Positions 16,758-25,317 of a DNA stretch of 64,000 nt are shown here, piece after piece. Position numbers and translations under genes: made by a program. The notes beneath the pieces are model-generated. The model worked only from the letters and a program-made list of their open reading frames with translations. It made no database searches and was not told the origin of the DNA. This DNA comes from Paenibacillus_AQ nitricinens (GTDB taxonomy: Bacteria > Bacillota > Bacilli > Paenibacillales > Paenibacillaceae), in NCBI RefSeq assembly GCF_052056485.1, contig NZ_CP183948.1, positions 4,650,001-4,714,000 on the forward strand, written 5' to 3'. Numbering within the stretch: position 1 is the first letter of the stretch; each line of letters begins with the position of its first letter.

Positions 16758-17416
16758 CTTCCGTCCTCCACGTTCTCTGGTTGATTTTCTCCACGGCGCC
16801 TCATTTTGCTATACTCCTCATTGATGACGTATTGATCGATATTTTTCTGATACAGGTACATTTCCACTTCTAGCGGTGTTGGCTCCTCATTCCACTTTTT
16901 CTTAAATAAATGGTTGAAAAAAATGACCATCCCAAAACCGATGCCTACAGAATACGCAATCTGAAAGACAACCGGATGCTCATCCCGATGACCGGTTATC
17001 ATCTCGACAATTCGGATTTGGACCTCCTGCATGTTTACATCCGCATGGAAATTCATAATGGTCAGCGCAGACCCGAAGAACAGCAGCAGCCACACTAAAA
17101 CAAACATCGCTACTGAGGGCTTCCGCCTCTCCACCGGACCTTCAATCTGCACAATCGTTCTCCCTTCACCGATCGGCTCAATGTCCGCTTCGGGCACCAG
17201 CTCATAAATGCGGGGAATAACCATCAGAAGATCAATCAAAATCAGATTGCCGTCACTTTGCTCTGGCTTCATTAGCAAAATAGATTCCAGGGACTCTTTC
17301 AGCTCTGGCTCCGCGATCAAAAATGCAATATCACCCAATGTGACACCTTTACCTTTGGGTACCGTCACCCGGTTCTTAAGCTGTATATAGATGGCGGGAG
17401 CAGAATGTTGTTTCAT
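16754..17416 (-). CDS. spoVAA: stage V sporulation protein AA
   Basis: SpoVAA is the first gene of the spoVA group. The 220-residue protein has a soluble N-terminal domain (about 1-115) and two membrane segments near 122-142 and 172-192, then a charged tail. This is the usual SpoVAA layout. The ATG at 17416 was chosen because AGGAGG lies 7 bases upstream; the in-frame ATG two codons earlier would be almost touching that site. A good sigma-G-like promoter lies 50-80 bases upstream, in keeping with forespore expression. It overlaps spoVAB. Confidence 0.92.
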   Translation of the reverse strand: MKQHSAPAIYIQLKNRVTVPKGKGVTLGDIAFLIAEPELKESLESILLMKPEQSDGNLILIDLLMVIPRIYELVPEADIEPIGEGRTIVQIEGPVERRKPSVAMFVLVWLLLFFGSALTIMNFHADVNMQEVQIRIVEMITGHRDEHPVVFQIAYSVGIGFGMVIFFNHLFKKKWNEEPTPLEVEMYLYQKNIDQYVINEEYSKMRRRGENQPENVEDGR

Positions 17417-17467
17417 CCGCATTCCTCCTAAAGGTTGTGGTCAAATAGCTCCGGTGCAAGATAACGG

Positions 17468-17497
17468 TAGTATGGGAGTAAAGCCTTATTTTTACTC
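17468..17497 (-). promoter_or_regulatory. candidate sigma-G promoter of spoVAA
   Basis: On the minus strand GAGTA (17493-17497) and CATACTA (17468-17474) are 18 bases apart. The sigma-G consensus is about G-M-A-T-R, 18 bases, C-A-T-N-M-T-A, so the -10 matches fully and the -35 in four of five. Placement about 50 bases before spoVAA fits the known sigma-G control of spoVA in Bacillus. Confidence 0.6.
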
Positions 17498-17561
17498 TTG
17501 AAGCTCTGAATCAATTTCCAAAGATGCTGAAATGTTGATTCTTTATAGGTATCGGGAAGAC

Positions 17562-17589
17562 TTATCACACCTTACAATCTTGTTATAAA
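17562..17589 (+). promoter_or_regulatory. candidate promoter of secreted galactanase
   Basis: TTATCA at 17562-17567 and TATAAA at 17584-17589 are 16 bases apart, upstream of the GH53 gene. The -35 is weak. Confidence 0.35.
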
Positions 17590-17608
17590 AGACGAAGGGA
17601 GGCATTTA

Positions 17609-17622
17609 TGTAAGCGGATACA
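17609..17622 (+). promoter_or_regulatory. cre-like site (CcpA operator)
   Basis: TGTAAGCGGATACA differs at one position from the catabolite-responsive consensus TGWAANCGNTNWCA. It lies just downstream of the candidate galactanase promoter, a usual place for CcpA repression. A role in glucose repression of galactanase is inferred. Confidence 0.6.
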
Positions 17623-17678
17623 AACGTCGCGATTTAATGAGCACTTGTTGTTAAAACCCTAATCTGGAGGTTATTATC

Positions 17679-18713
17679 ATGAGTAAAAAAAGCTCAAAAA
17701 CAATGTTCAAATTGTTCATCTGCCTGTCTCTCGTGTTTAGTATGTGTTTCAACTTTGTGAATAACAAACCTGCGGAGGCTGCTGCGACTTTTGCAAAAGG
17801 GGCGGATGTAGGCTGGCTATCGGAGATGGAGTACTATAATTGGTCTTTTTATAATGATAACGGTGTGAAACAAGATCTACTGCAAATCCTCAAAGACCAC
17901 GGGATGAATTCCATTCGACTTCGGGTCTGGGTCAACCCCTCCATTAATTTCTCCAACAAAGCCGATGTTGTGAAACAGGCCGTTCGCGCCAAGAACATGG
18001 GTTTTCGAATCATGATTGACTTTCATTATAGTGATACATGGGCAGATCCTGGCAATCAGAAGAAACCTGCTGCCTGGACCAGCAAGAACTTTACAGCTCT
18101 AAAGACAGCGGTATATGACCACACTTATGATGTTATGAATACACTCCAAGCTAGCGGTGTTACGCCGGAATGGGTACAGGTAGGGAACGAGACGAATAAT
18201 GGAATGCTTTGGGAGGATGGAAAAGCTTCTGTAAGTATGAGTAATTTTGCCGCGTTGATCAATTCAGGTTATAGTGCAGTAAAAGCGGTCAGTAGTAGTT
18301 CAAAAGTCATCGTCCACCTCTCTAACGGCTACGACAATTCCTTGTTCCGCTGGATGTTTGACGGTCTGAAGTCTAACGGTGCCAACTATGATGTGATCGG
18401 CATGTCACTCTATCCAACTACAAGCAACTGGTCTACACTGAATGCTCAGACATTAACGAATATGAATGATATGGTTGCCCGGTATGGTAAAGAGGTGATC
18501 ATTTCAGAGGTCGGAATGGATGTTAGTGCTCCAACAACGGCTAAAGCTTTTCTTACGGACATCATTAGCAAAACAAAATCGGTAAGTGGCGGCAAAGGGC
18601 TTGGCGTATTCTATTGGGAACCGGAGAGTTATGGTACATGGTACGCTTACACAAAAGGTGCCTTTGATTCTTCTGGTAAGCCTACGGTGGCTTTAGATGC
18701 CTTTTTGAATTAA
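17679..18713 (+). CDS. secreted arabinogalactan endo-beta-1,4-galactanase (GH53)
   Basis: This enzyme cuts beta-1,4-galactan chains such as pectin side chains outside the cell. The 344-residue protein has a signal peptide (basic SKKSSK, hydrophobic core about 9-27, likely cleavage after AEAA near 35) and a single GH53 barrel. The acid/base glutamate is E171 in QVGNETNNGMLW and the nucleophile is E277 in IISEVGMD. DFHYSDTWADPGNQ is a further family motif. CTGGAGG lies 8 bases before the ATG. It converges on a second GH53 gene, and the operon behind that gene encodes an ABC importer, so released oligosaccharides probably enter by it. A cre-like site lies upstream. Confidence 0.95.
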   Translation: MSKKSSKTMFKLFICLSLVFSMCFNFVNNKPAEAAATFAKGADVGWLSEMEYYNWSFYNDNGVKQDLLQILKDHGMNSIRLRVWVNPSINFSNKADVVKQAVRAKNMGFRIMIDFHYSDTWADPGNQKKPAAWTSKNFTALKTAVYDHTYDVMNTLQASGVTPEWVQVGNETNNGMLWEDGKASVSMSNFAALINSGYSAVKAVSSSSKVIVHLSNGYDNSLFRWMFDGLKSNGANYDVIGMSLYPTTSNWSTLNAQTLTNMNDMVARYGKEVIISEVGMDVSAPTTAKAFLTDIISKTKSVSGGKGLGVFYWEPESYGTWYAYTKGAFDSSGKPTVALDAFLN

Positions 18714-18757
18714 AAAAGAAGACAGCCACGGTGCTTAACCATTGGCTGTCTTCTTTT
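18714..18757. terminator. bidirectional terminator between the two GH53 genes
   Basis: AAGAAGACAGCCA pairs with TGGCTGTCTTCTT around a 15-base loop, with A and T runs on either side. Confidence 0.9.
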
Positions 18758-18772
18758 CTATCCTAATAATCT

Positions 18773-19819
18773 TTAGAAATGGAGCGAATCCAGTTTCTTA
18801 CCTTCAAAATCAAACAGAGCTAAATTGGACCACCCATTCTCATGCCCAACAGACCATTCCTTTTGCGAAGGAATCCAAGCAGGTTCCCAGTAATAAAAGC
18901 CGATTCCTTTTCCGTTAGGTGTATTCTCAATTACGTTTATGAAATCCTTCATATACTTAGCTTGACCCTCTACTGTGGCTGGATAACCTTCATGGAGCTG
19001 GGCTTCCTCATTCACAATTACTGGAAATCCTTCAGGTGCATTCAGTGTCCATGGATAGGCTGTTTCCACCACAATGATATCCTTGTTATAACGCAGCGCT
19101 AATTCGTTCAGATTAAGCTGCAAGTCGTCCAAAGTACCATGCCACCAAGAGTAGAATGATAATCCGATAACATCAAAATTTACGCCATGTTCTAAGAAAC
19201 GATCAAAAAAGTTACGGCTCGCCGGATGATCAGCCCCCCGGTCAATGTGGATCATAATGGACAAGTCAGAATCGACGGATTTCGCACCCCCTATACCCGC
19301 TTTAACTAGCGTAGTGAACTGCTCCCACTGCTCCGGAGTATCACAATCTCCATCAACCTTGCCTTCTCCCCATAACATGCCTGGCGTAATTTCATTACCG
19401 ATCTGCACCATATCGGGCAGTGTGCCTTGGGACTGCAAAGCTTCGAGGGTCTCGCGTGTATACTCATACACGGCGGATGTCAAACCACTGAAGTCAAGTG
19501 CCTCCCAAGCTTTTGGCTTCCATTGGTTAGCCGGATCGGCCCATTTGTCTGAATAATGAAAATCCAATAAAAAGTTAAGCCCTGCTTCTTTGATTCGCTT
19601 AGCCATGACCAGTGTACGTTCTAAATTGCAGAAACCGCCTGGAGGGTCATTCCAAATCCGTAGCCGGATGGCATTTACTCCATTGTCCTTTAGGATGTGG
19701 AGTAAATCCTCACCTTCCTCAGCGCTCCGAACAGAGCTACTGTGGAACTTGCCTCCACCCTTCTCTATTTCATCCAAAAACGAGATATCCATTCCATTGA
19801 TAAATGTCGTTATCATCAT
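18773..19819 (-). CDS. cytosolic GH53 endo-beta-1,4-galactanase-like enzyme
   Basis: This 348-residue GH53 protein lacks a signal peptide and so should act in the cytosol, presumably on imported galacto-oligosaccharides. E143 in QIGNEITPGMLW is the predicted acid/base and E252 in IVVETAYPW the nucleophile. DFHYSDKWADPANQW matches the secreted enzyme, but overall the two are diverged. Two ATG codons are adjacent; AAGGAG lies 5 or 8 bases before them. It sits 3 bases after the stop of the sugar permease gene, so it is the last gene of the SBP-permease-permease operon. Specificity could be narrower than for the secreted form; that is inference. Confidence 0.92.
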   Translation of the reverse strand: MMITTFINGMDISFLDEIEKGGGKFHSSSVRSAEEGEDLLHILKDNGVNAIRLRIWNDPPGGFCNLERTLVMAKRIKEAGLNFLLDFHYSDKWADPANQWKPKAWEALDFSGLTSAVYEYTRETLEALQSQGTLPDMVQIGNEITPGMLWGEGKVDGDCDTPEQWEQFTTLVKAGIGGAKSVDSDLSIMIHIDRGADHPASRNFFDRFLEHGVNFDVIGLSFYSWWHGTLDDLQLNLNELALRYNKDIIVVETAYPWTLNAPEGFPVIVNEEAQLHEGYPATVEGQAKYMKDFINVIENTPNGKGIGFYYWEPAWIPSQKEWSVGHENGWSNLALFDFEGKKLDSLHF

Positions 19820-19821
19820 CC

Positions 19822-20700
19822 CTACTCCTTTACAGAACCAAGTGTCATCCCTTTAACAAAATATTTCTGCAAAAATGGATATACGATTAGAATAGGAGCA
19901 GCCCCGATAAAGATTTGCGCGGCTCTAACCGTTGTCTGCGAGATTAATTCCATCTCCTTCGGATTAATGCTCATGGAGCTCATATCCCGTTGAATGATAA
20001 CGGTCTGCAGAAAGGTCGCCAGCGGAAACTGCTTGGAATTGTTCAAGTACAACAGTCCATCGAACCAGGAGTTCCAATGAAACACCATACTAAACAGTGC
20101 AATCGTCGCAATCGATGGTAGTGAAATCGGTAAGTAAATACTGAATAAGGTTCGGAAATGTCCGGCACCGTCTATTAGTGAAGCTTCCTCCAGATCTTTA
20201 GGAATACCACGGAAGAAGTTCAGCATCAGAATGACCAAGAACGTATTTACTGCACCTGGCAGAACGAGTACCCAGAAGGAATCCATTAAGCCAATTTTTT
20301 GAATGACAATGTAGAAAGGGATCAGTCCACCATTGAACACCATACTGAAAACGAACAACCAGGAATACACATTCCGACCTTTAAAAACTGAGTTTTCCTT
20401 AGATAAGGGATAAGCCGCCAGAAAAGTAATCAGAAGTGTAAGTCCGGTTCCGAGTACGGTTCTTTGTACGGATACCCATATGGAGTGCAGGAATATCGGA
20501 TTATTCATTGTCTTTTTATAAGCTTCCAGAGAGAACTGCTTTGGCCACAGGCCTACCAGATTGGCATCAGCCGCAGACTTGGCACTGAAAGACACAGCTA
20601 ATACGTGAATCAGAGGAACAATACACATGAGTGCGAGTATAATCAGAAAACAAGTATTGAATATGTTGAAAATACGATAACCTCTAGTTTTGTAATACAT
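19822..20700 (-). CDS. carbohydrate ABC transporter permease (LplC/MalG type)
   Basis: This 292-residue inner-membrane protein has six hydrophobic segments and the EAA loop EEASLIDGAGHFRTLFSIYLP (21 residues in the family; key residues EEA, GA and LP) which docks the shared ATPase. It belongs to the LplC/YtcP subgroup of sugar importers. It follows its partner permease by 24 bases and precedes the cytosolic GH53 gene, so the substrate is probably galactan-derived oligosaccharide. No ATPase gene is in the operon; as in related systems a shared MsmX-type ATPase is expected elsewhere. Confidence 0.93.
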   Translation of the reverse strand: MYYKTRGYRIFNIFNTCFLIILALMCIVPLIHVLAVSFSAKSAADANLVGLWPKQFSLEAYKKTMNNPIFLHSIWVSVQRTVLGTGLTLLITFLAAYPLSKENSVFKGRNVYSWLFVFSMVFNGGLIPFYIVIQKIGLMDSFWVLVLPGAVNTFLVILMLNFFRGIPKDLEEASLIDGAGHFRTLFSIYLPISLPSIATIALFSMVFHWNSWFDGLLYLNNSKQFPLATFLQTVIIQRDMSSMSINPKEMELISQTTVRAAQIFIGAAPILIVYPFLQKYFVKGMTLGSVKE

Positions 20701-20724
20701 AGGTCTCCCTCTTCCTTTGGTAGT

Positions 20725-21615
20725 TTAGAAAATGCGATATCCTGCCCATTTTTTAGCCAGACTGTACGATACAAGGATTAGGACCATACTAATGGCTGAC
20801 TTGAACAGTCCGATTGCTGTACCAAACCCCATCTCACCATTCAGAATAGCTGTACGGTATACGAAGGTGTCGATAATATCGCCTTTCTGATAGACCAGCG
20901 GATTATAGAGGTTAAAGATCTGGTCAAACCCTGCATTCAATACATTTCCAAGAGCCAGGGTACCTACCACAACAACCATTGGCAGTAGAGAAGGCATTGT
21001 GATAAAACGTGTCTGTTTCCAGCGGGTTGCACCATCTATTTCAGCAGCTTCATATAATGAAGGGTTAATTCCTGCTAGAGCAGCCAGGAAAACGATCGTG
21101 TTATAACCAAATTCCTTCCATACATCCGTGAGAATGACCGTGAACCTGAACCAGTTATTATCTCCTAAGAAAAAGATGGGTTTAATCCCCATACTGCCGA
21201 GAATCTGATTGACGAAGCCGTCTGTAGCAAGCAAATCTAGCAAGATCCCGCCAAGGATGACCCAAGACAAGAAGTGAGGTAAATAAACCAGTGTCTGAAT
21301 TGTACGCTGTATATAAACCTTGCGAATCTCATTCAACAGAATGGCGAACACAAACGGCACAGCCAGATTGAAGATCATCTTCAGAACGGCAATAATCAAT
21401 GTGTTCCAAATGACCTGCATACTGTCATTACGTTCAAATAGATAGCGGAAATTATCTAATCCAACCCATGCTGATCCCGAAATTTTTAGCCATGGCTTAT
21501 AATCCTGGAACGCCATCACAATTCCGCCCATCGGTATAAAGCTGAAGATGATCAGGAATATCATCGCCGGCAGCAACATTAAGTGAAATGGCCATGTTTT
21601 TTTAAGTGTTCTCAT
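20725..21615 (-). CDS. carbohydrate ABC transporter permease (LplB/MalF type)
   Basis: This 296-residue permease has six membrane segments and an EAA loop with EAAEIDGATRWKQTRFITMP. It pairs with the LplC-like permease encoded next. The frame is open eight codons further up from a TTG, but the ATG at 21615 has GGGGGA 6 bases upstream and gives the usual MRTLKKTWPFHLMLLPA start. The upstream neighbour is the binding lipoprotein gene, separated by about 240 bases that hold a terminator-like hairpin. Substrate is inferred from the GH53 neighbours. Confidence 0.92.
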   Translation of the reverse strand: MRTLKKTWPFHLMLLPAMIFLIIFSFIPMGGIVMAFQDYKPWLKISGSAWVGLDNFRYLFERNDSMQVIWNTLIIAVLKMIFNLAVPFVFAILLNEIRKVYIQRTIQTLVYLPHFLSWVILGGILLDLLATDGFVNQILGSMGIKPIFFLGDNNWFRFTVILTDVWKEFGYNTIVFLAALAGINPSLYEAAEIDGATRWKQTRFITMPSLLPMVVVVGTLALGNVLNAGFDQIFNLYNPLVYQKGDIIDTFVYRTAILNGEMGFGTAIGLFKSAISMVLILVSYSLAKKWAGYRIF

Positions 21616-21782
21616 CCTTGGTCCCCCATATCGTGTCAAGTTCTTCTGTAACCATACTCAAATTATAGCAACGACAGGATTCCCCAAATAGCGAGCAAAA
21701 CCAATATATATGGTACAAAACCAATCTCTTTACCGTATAGAAACAGAAGCTAATTTATACAAATTCGGATAACCGCTAACGC

Positions 21783-21830
21783 AAAAAGAGACCGTTTCCA
21801 CAGCTAAATAACAGCTGAGAAAACAGTCCC
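21783..21830 (-). terminator. intercistronic terminator/attenuator after binding protein gene
   Basis: On the minus strand GGGACTGTTTTCTCAGCTG pairs imperfectly with CAGCTGTGGAAACGGTCTC-like sequence and a short T-run follows. It lies between the binding-protein and permease genes, so partial readthrough would give more binding protein than permease. Confidence 0.65.
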
Positions 21831-21852
21831 TAATTGTACCCTTAACAGAGCA

Positions 21853-23556
21853 TTATTTTACACTGTCATACCATTCATTTACTTCTTTAGTGATTTGATC
21901 GCCGCCGCCTGATTTCCAGGTCGCTACGAAGGTATCGAAAGCTTCTAGTGGCTTGTTGCCATAGATGATCTCATTAAACGTTTGATTCTCGATTTTGTTC
22001 AGGTAATCCATCTTCGATTTCATAGTTTCAGTAGTAGGGCCTGTGAACATATTTTTGAAGGATTTATCCTCTTGTGCCAGCAGAACCTTTGCAGCTGCAG
22101 GAGTATCCTTACCATAGTTCACAGCTACATCCTTCTCCAAACGAGTGGTTGGTTCAGCACCATCTGCAAGGTTAAGAAGGGCTTTCATTTGGGCATCTGG
22201 AATCCGGGCGCCGTCACGAACCAGCATATAACGAACACTGTTTACATAACCACCAGCAATTTTATCATTTTCAATCATCTTACCGTTTGCATCTAGTTCA
22301 TAGTCATATCCTGCAAAGAGGCCGTTATCTAGCTCGCTTCCAGGCTTAGGATCAGCGAAGTTATCGAACAGATAGTTTTGATAGGTGAAGAAGGCTTCTG
22401 GATTTTTCATCTTAGTGCTAATCAGAGTTACACCGTTAGTGAACTGTGTTCCATGACGCATAACTTTACCATCTGGTCCTGCAGGAATTTCAATTGGAGC
22501 CCATACAGCATCCGGAGCATTCTTCACAGTATCTTGAAGCGGCCAACCGCTCATCCAGTATGGTCCTGGGAGAATACCTGCTGTGCCCGCCACTGCTGGC
22601 TCAGCTGTTTTGTTCTCATCCCAAAGCGCTGCTTCTTGAGGAATATAACCTTTTGCGAGCCATTCCTTCATTTTTTCGAGTCCTTGCTTCATACCTGCAT
22701 TTACAGAGCCGTATTCCAATTTACCATCAGCATCAAGATTCCATTGCTGCGGAAGCGTTCCATAAGCACCGAAGATCCAAGAAGGATCGCCCATCCAAGT
22801 GTTCATTGATGTCTTAAAGCCGATACTGAGCGGAGTCACCTTATCTGGTGCCAAGCCGTCAGGGTTCTGATTCTTGAATGCATCCATAACTTTTTCTAGC
22901 TCATCAATCGTTTTAGGAGCTTGCATATCTAGCTTGTCCAGCCAATCTTGGCGGATCCAAAGAATGTAATCATGGTTGTATGCGTAATCGAGTACAGGGA
23001 GACCCATTCTTTTGCCATCACGGCTGTATTGGTTCCATACGTTCGGATCCTGTGCCATGGCTTCTTTCCAAGTAGCTGAGGCGTATTTATCAAATAGTGT
23101 TCCCACTTCAGCATACATACCGGAATCAATCAAATCCTGAGCAATCGTGCTATCCCCCGTACCGATCGTTACAACATCGGGCATTTCCTGACCAGATGAC
23201 ATCGACAGGCGTAGTTTAGTTCCAAAAGCGCCATTCGTATCTGTAATGGACCAAAGTGATTTAATATTGATGCCGAACTTTTCTTTTGTCCACTTCGTAG
23301 CTACGTTATTCTCAATGCTTTCCCCATTCTTGAATTTAAGCTCAGGGTCAACACCCCATACCGTTGTAATGGTTACCTCAGGATCATATTTATCCTTGTA
23401 GGCGTTTTCAGAATTAGATGTTGTATTGGTAGTCGTATCACCGGCTGTATTCTTTCCATCAGCAGCATTATTACTCGAACAACCTGCGAGACTACCTACC
23501 AAAAGCATACTCATACACAGGAGCGGCAGCCATTTTTTTCTCTTCATCGCGCTCAT
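21853..23556 (-). CDS. sugar-binding lipoprotein of ABC transporter (LplA type)
   Basis: This 567-residue protein is a lipid-anchored solute-binding protein. The signal peptide ends in the lipobox LAGC (cysteine about residue 26), followed by a Ser/Asn/Thr-rich linker and a large extracellular binding domain of the LplA/family 1 type common in Paenibacillus. AAGGGGG lies 6 bases before the ATG. A TATAAT hexamer at about 23599 suggests its own promoter, separate from the regulators upstream. It should capture galactan oligosaccharides for the two permeases that follow; that substrate comes from context only. Confidence 0.93.
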   Translation of the reverse strand: MSAMKRKKWLPLLCMSMLLVGSLAGCSSNNAADGKNTAGDTTTNTTSNSENAYKDKYDPEVTITTVWGVDPELKFKNGESIENNVATKWTKEKFGINIKSLWSITDTNGAFGTKLRLSMSSGQEMPDVVTIGTGDSTIAQDLIDSGMYAEVGTLFDKYASATWKEAMAQDPNVWNQYSRDGKRMGLPVLDYAYNHDYILWIRQDWLDKLDMQAPKTIDELEKVMDAFKNQNPDGLAPDKVTPLSIGFKTSMNTWMGDPSWIFGAYGTLPQQWNLDADGKLEYGSVNAGMKQGLEKMKEWLAKGYIPQEAALWDENKTAEPAVAGTAGILPGPYWMSGWPLQDTVKNAPDAVWAPIEIPAGPDGKVMRHGTQFTNGVTLISTKMKNPEAFFTYQNYLFDNFADPKPGSELDNGLFAGYDYELDANGKMIENDKIAGGYVNSVRYMLVRDGARIPDAQMKALLNLADGAEPTTRLEKDVAVNYGKDTPAAAKVLLAQEDKSFKNMFTGPTTETMKSKMDYLNKIENQTFNEIIYGNKPLEAFDTFVATWKSGGGDQITKEVNEWYDSVK

Positions 23557-23665
23557 TTTGTTCCCCCTTAGATTCCTTAAGTGTTGGTTATGACTTAATT
23601 ATAGGGAACGAAGATGATGTCGAATACGTCATTTAAACAAGGTTTCTGCACCTTTCTCAACCTCT

Positions 23666-25309
23666 CTATCCGTCACGAAATTCATTTGGTGTCATATTGT
23701 AATGCTTTTTGAACATTTTGCTGAAATATTGCGGATTTTGATATCCGAGTTCGGTAGTGATTTCATAGATTTTTTTATTCGTATTCTTAAGCAGATAAAG
23801 TGCACGTTCCATCCGCATGCGGATAATATAGTCTCCGAGCCCTTCTCCTGTCTCTGCCTTATATATTTTAGATAAGTATACGGGGTGCAGATACACATGA
23901 TCCGCTATCGTCTTGACCGACAGATCATGTCCGGAATGGTTCCCTACCAGCTCATGTACCTGCTTAATAATGTAACTTTTCGTATTCTGATCACTTTCTG
24001 AGAGTTCCTTCTGAAGCTTGTTTAGCATATCGAACGCCCAATCCTTCAGTTTGTCAAAAGAAACAATGATGCTCTGAGTCAACATCGGATCGAACGCATA
24101 TTGGTCGATTTGTGAGATGAACTGCCCCCCTTTGTGGGCAATGTACATGAACGCATTAGTAATGGACAAAAAAACTTCATACAGATGCTCACTTGAAAAT
24201 CGCGCATTCTCCATATCTCGGAACACATCAGCGATTTTCTCGCGGGCTGTATCCCATTGCTTAGATTCCAGCAAATGAATAAGCGTTGGCGGACGGTAAA
24301 GGCTTTCGAGTGATTTGATGCTCATCATCTCCTGAAGATGACGATCCCCCAGATAAAGTACCGAGCCTGTTTCATTATGTGTTGTCAAAAACATTGAACT
24401 TAAGCCACTTCGATAGGCAGCCGTCATCCCTTCGGGAAAAGCAAACCACTCCGTAACGATAAGCGATATCTCACCCTTCAGGTAGTTACTCACACTAATT
24501 CTGAAGTTAGCGATCGCTGACTTAAGGATTTGTTGTCTCGCAGCATCGTAATTATTCGACTTCTCTAACTCCCGCTGGATGACTGGCTTCAGCTCGACAA
24601 GCAAAATTAAACAATCATGGGGTGCTTTGCAAAACCAGACATGGAACTGCTCTTTAAAGAGCTCCTCGGCAATATTGCCGATGGCATATTCCATTAGGGA
24701 AACCGAATGATGATCCATTGCGGCATAATGTTTACCCAGCTGAATCAATAACATCGCCGCTTCAACATCTGATTCGAAAGAGATTTCATATTCCTTAAGC
24801 TTTAAAGCAAGTGTCCGCTCAGACAGCACTCTACCAAGTAGTAATTCATGCATCAAGTTGGCCCGTAAAACACTGTAATCGGCTTTCCGATTATAGAGTA
24901 GCAAATGGTATTTATCATGTGCCTCCCATTCATCTTTTAGCGACTCAATCGCTCCGGAGATACTATTGATAAATTCTTCATCACTTACCGGCTTCAAAAT
25001 ATAATCAAAGGCCTGCAGCTGAATCGCCTTCTTAGCATACTGAAAATCAGAATAACCTGTCAGTAGGATCGAACGGATATCCGGCCATTTCTCACTCACT
25101 GTTTCAATTAATTGTAACCCGGACATTCCCGGCATAGAAATATCAGTAACCATAATATCTATATCCTGCTGTTCCAATATTTCCAGAGCCTCAGCACCTG
25201 ATGCCGCCTGATGCACTTGCTTTACGCCAATCTCGTCCCACGGAATCGTGCGGGCCAGACTTTCTGTTACATAAGGCTCATCATCGACTAACAAGATCTC
25301 TATCAACAT
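23666..25309 (-). CDS. YesN-like AraC-type response regulator
   Basis: This 547-residue regulator joins an N-terminal receiver (about 1-125; D9-D10, phosphoacceptor D56, K in LKPVSD) to a C-terminal AraC helix-turn-helix pair (about 445-545, with TIADHVYLHPVYLSKIYK and ELGYQNPQYFSKMFKKHY). The long middle region is typical of YesN-type proteins. It follows the YesM-like kinase by 8 bases and precedes the sugar transporter operon, so it should activate that operon, and perhaps the GH53 genes, when its kinase sees galactan products. That target is inference. Confidence 0.95.
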   Translation of the reverse strand: MLIEILLVDDEPYVTESLARTIPWDEIGVKQVHQAASGAEALEILEQQDIDIMVTDISMPGMSGLQLIETVSEKWPDIRSILLTGYSDFQYAKKAIQLQAFDYILKPVSDEEFINSISGAIESLKDEWEAHDKYHLLLYNRKADYSVLRANLMHELLLGRVLSERTLALKLKEYEISFESDVEAAMLLIQLGKHYAAMDHHSVSLMEYAIGNIAEELFKEQFHVWFCKAPHDCLILLVELKPVIQRELEKSNNYDAARQQILKSAIANFRISVSNYLKGEISLIVTEWFAFPEGMTAAYRSGLSSMFLTTHNETGSVLYLGDRHLQEMMSIKSLESLYRPPTLIHLLESKQWDTAREKIADVFRDMENARFSSEHLYEVFLSITNAFMYIAHKGGQFISQIDQYAFDPMLTQSIIVSFDKLKDWAFDMLNKLQKELSESDQNTKSYIIKQVHELVGNHSGHDLSVKTIADHVYLHPVYLSKIYKAETGEGLGDYIIRMRMERALYLLKNTNKKIYEITTELGYQNPQYFSKMFKKHYNMTPNEFRDG

Positions 25310-25317
25310 ATTCCCTC

